DNA of 64,000 nucleotides from an uncultured Prevotellaceae bacterium (GTDB taxonomy: Bacteria > Bacteroidota > Bacteroidia > Bacteroidales > Bacteroidaceae), in NCBI GenBank assembly GCA_900314715.1, contig OMWI01000004.1:185179-249178 (forward strand), in the 5' to 3' direction. The position numbers were made by a program, and so were the translations under genes. Below, one piece after another: positions 62,844 to 64,000 of this stretch; positions within the stretch are counted from its first letter, which is position 1, and the number at the start of each line of letters is the position of its first letter. Below the pieces are notes generated by a model. That model was not told the DNA's origin and did no database searches. It saw only the letters and a list, made by a program, of their open reading frames with translations.

Positions 62844-63827
62844 ATGATGAAAGGTTCATTAAAGATAGCGATTTGCATTATCGCAGCCGTTTTGCTTAGT
62901 CTGGGTTGTACGAATAAGAAAAATGGGCAGGCGGATATGGCTTTGCCTGCAGAACCTAACTATGGTGATTCTACGCAATGGTATATGAGTGATAGGCAGA
63001 GTGGGGTAGACGTTTTTTACATTATCTCTACGGAAACGGGAGATTATGTGCTTGATGGCGTTACCTATCACCATGCCGACACGTATAATGATAGTTTGCG
63101 TGGACCATTGTATAGTGAGATGTTGGGTGTAGATACCTTGCTCAGCGGTCAGTTGAATTTCTATTCACCATACTATCGTCAATGTTCCTTGCAATCGTTT
63201 GCCAATAAAGATTCCATCTCCGTACGTTTTCCTATTGCCTTGGGTGATGTGAGAAGGTCATTCGACTATTACTTGAAACACCAAAACAACGGACGACCTT
63301 TTATCTTGGCTGGCTTCAGTCAAGGTGCTATCATTATGTTGGAACTCATGAAGGAGATGGATGATGATGTCTTTTCTCGCATGGTAGCTGCGTATGCCAT
63401 TGGTACAAGTATTTCACAAGAAACGGTTGATAGTTGTTCGCATATAGTTGCCGCGCAAGGTGCTGGTGATACGGGAGTAACAATTTGCTATAATTCCGTA
63501 AAGGATGCAAGTTGTTCTTTATGGGATAAGAGTGCCATTGCCATCAATCCCGTCAATTGGAAAACCGATGCCACGTCAGCCATATTGATTACAGAACCGT
63601 CGCCGTTGCTTCCCGTAGCAGAACAGAAGAAAGATACGATGAACGTACATCTTGACGTGAGTTCTGGACTTGTATTCGTGGAAGGCTATACGGCAACGGA
63701 TTACGTGTTACCACTCATCGGACGTGAAGGCAATTATCATTCTCGCGAGATATGGCTCTATCGTCAGCAACTGCGTGAGAATATGGCTTTACGAGCTGCT
63801 AATTTCCTGAAGTCGAGAGCGCATTAA
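62844..63827 (+). CDS. DUF3089-like alpha/beta-hydrolase lipoprotein
   Basis: This 327-residue protein has a lipobox (AAVLLSLGCTN, cysteine near 22). An alpha/beta-hydrolase fold is suggested by the nucleophile elbow ILAGFSQGAIIMLELM near 155 and by LNFYSPYYRQ near 100, which is typical of DUF3089. A histidine in NYHSREIWLY near 300 may complete the active site. The substrate is unknown. It starts 16 bases after hsdR and may share its transcript, but its function seems unrelated to restriction. Confidence 0.75.
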   Translation: MMKGSLKIAICIIAAVLLSLGCTNKKNGQADMALPAEPNYGDSTQWYMSDRQSGVDVFYIISTETGDYVLDGVTYHHADTYNDSLRGPLYSEMLGVDTLLSGQLNFYSPYYRQCSLQSFANKDSISVRFPIALGDVRRSFDYYLKHQNNGRPFILAGFSQGAIIMLELMKEMDDDVFSRMVAAYAIGTSISQETVDSCSHIVAAQGAGDTGVTICYNSVKDASCSLWDKSAIAINPVNWKTDATSAILITEPSPLLPVAEQKKDTMNVHLDVSSGLVFVEGYTATDYVLPLIGREGNYHSREIWLYRQQLRENMALRAANFLKSRAH

Positions 63828-63861
63828 GTATTCTATTCTTTATTATTGTTGTCCGATAAAC

Positions 63862-63910
63862 GGCGGCCTGGAAGGCCAACATGCTGATAGCTCAGGGCAA
63901 CGCCCTACCC
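63862..63910. repeat. Repeat-like sequence after the hydrolase gene
   Basis: GGCCTGGAAGGCC (63864-63876) is an imperfect palindrome followed by AACATGCTGATAGCTCAGGGCAACGCCCTA-like text with a GGGCAACGCCC hairpin (63896-63906). This wording resembles a dispersed Bacteroidetes repeat. Confidence 0.45.
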
Positions 63911-64000
63911 TTTATACACATCTTTGACGATTTTAAGTAACTCGCTTTTTGAGTACAGGTTATCCAACCCTCTCTTGAATGTCGTATAGCCAGGCCTAGA
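63905..64000 (-). CDS. C-terminal end of an unidentified minus-strand gene, partial
   Basis: On the minus strand an open frame enters from the right edge and stops at a TAG (63905-63907). The 31 visible residues include GYTTFKRGLDNLYSKSE and LLKIVKDVYKG, which look like coding sequence, but the family is not recognised. The stop lies inside the repeat-like sequence. A transposase or other mobile-element protein is possible; nothing visible proves it. Confidence 0.35.
   Translation of the reverse strand, partial: SRPGYTTFKRGLDNLYSKSELLKIVKDVYKG

Noticed and set aside
1-64000. tRNA, rRNA or known riboswitch sequences
   Set aside because: None could be recognised by reading the intergenic sequences; a covariance-model scan would be decisive.
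1-64000. Hybrid two-component or ECF sigma/anti-sigma regulator for the polysaccharide locus
   Set aside because: No gene of these families was found in the window, so regulation must be encoded elsewhere or be of another type.

Overview
The window looks like a chromosome segment of a Prevotella-type member of the Bacteroidales. The evidence is paired SusC/SusD outer-membrane genes, Bacteroidetes-type promoters (TAnnTTTG, sometimes with an upstream TTG/TTTG about 19-20 bases away), a BspA-like surface protein with an EF-hand tail, and C-terminal sorting-like tails. No rRNA, tRNA or CRISPR array was recognised.

Positions 1-3746 hold two secreted-protein genes on the minus strand and a glutamine synthetase gene on the plus strand. 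A repeat-rich gap of about 0.8 kb follows (3747-4539). From 24062 down to 4540 runs one minus-strand operon-like polysaccharide utilisation locus of eight genes: a GH98 enzyme, a fasciclin (FAS1) lipoprotein, SusC, SusD, two more FAS1 lipoproteins, and a second SusC and SusD. It has a promoter at about 24085 and a terminator at about 4445. Plus-strand genes next to it add a CotH-like protein and a GH43 enzyme (24330-28145). A second cluster, kdgF-GH43-pectate lyase/mutarotase (33845-38342), and a GH51 arabinofuranosidase (47080-49062) suggest use of arabinose-decorated pectin or xylan. The substrate is an inference.

Between these lie a BspA-like protein, a zinc/cadmium-type P-type ATPase, a beta-barrel protein with an RGG-like tail, a cation diffusion facilitator, a cytidylate-kinase-like protein, the ABC-F protein EttA, Sel1-repeat proteins, a lipoprotein with a flavin-binding-like domain and an acyl-ACP thioesterase. 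Several gaps contain inverted arrays of very short tandem units, which are unusual and listed separately.

From 51173 to 62827 lies a type I restriction-modification island: hsdM, a DUF1016/YhcG nuclease, a broken hsdS, a 76-residue membrane protein, a 1003-residue HD plus Hsp90-like ATPase protein, a Fic protein and hsdR. The membrane protein and the ATPase share a 16-residue glutamine-rich motif, which suggests they form a signalling pair. The ATPase gene is markedly AT-rich, and a 70-base copy of the hsdR start lies in front of the fic gene. This island is the best candidate for an undescribed defence system. The window ends with a lipoprotein hydrolase and a repeat-like sequence beside the tail of an unidentified minus-strand gene.
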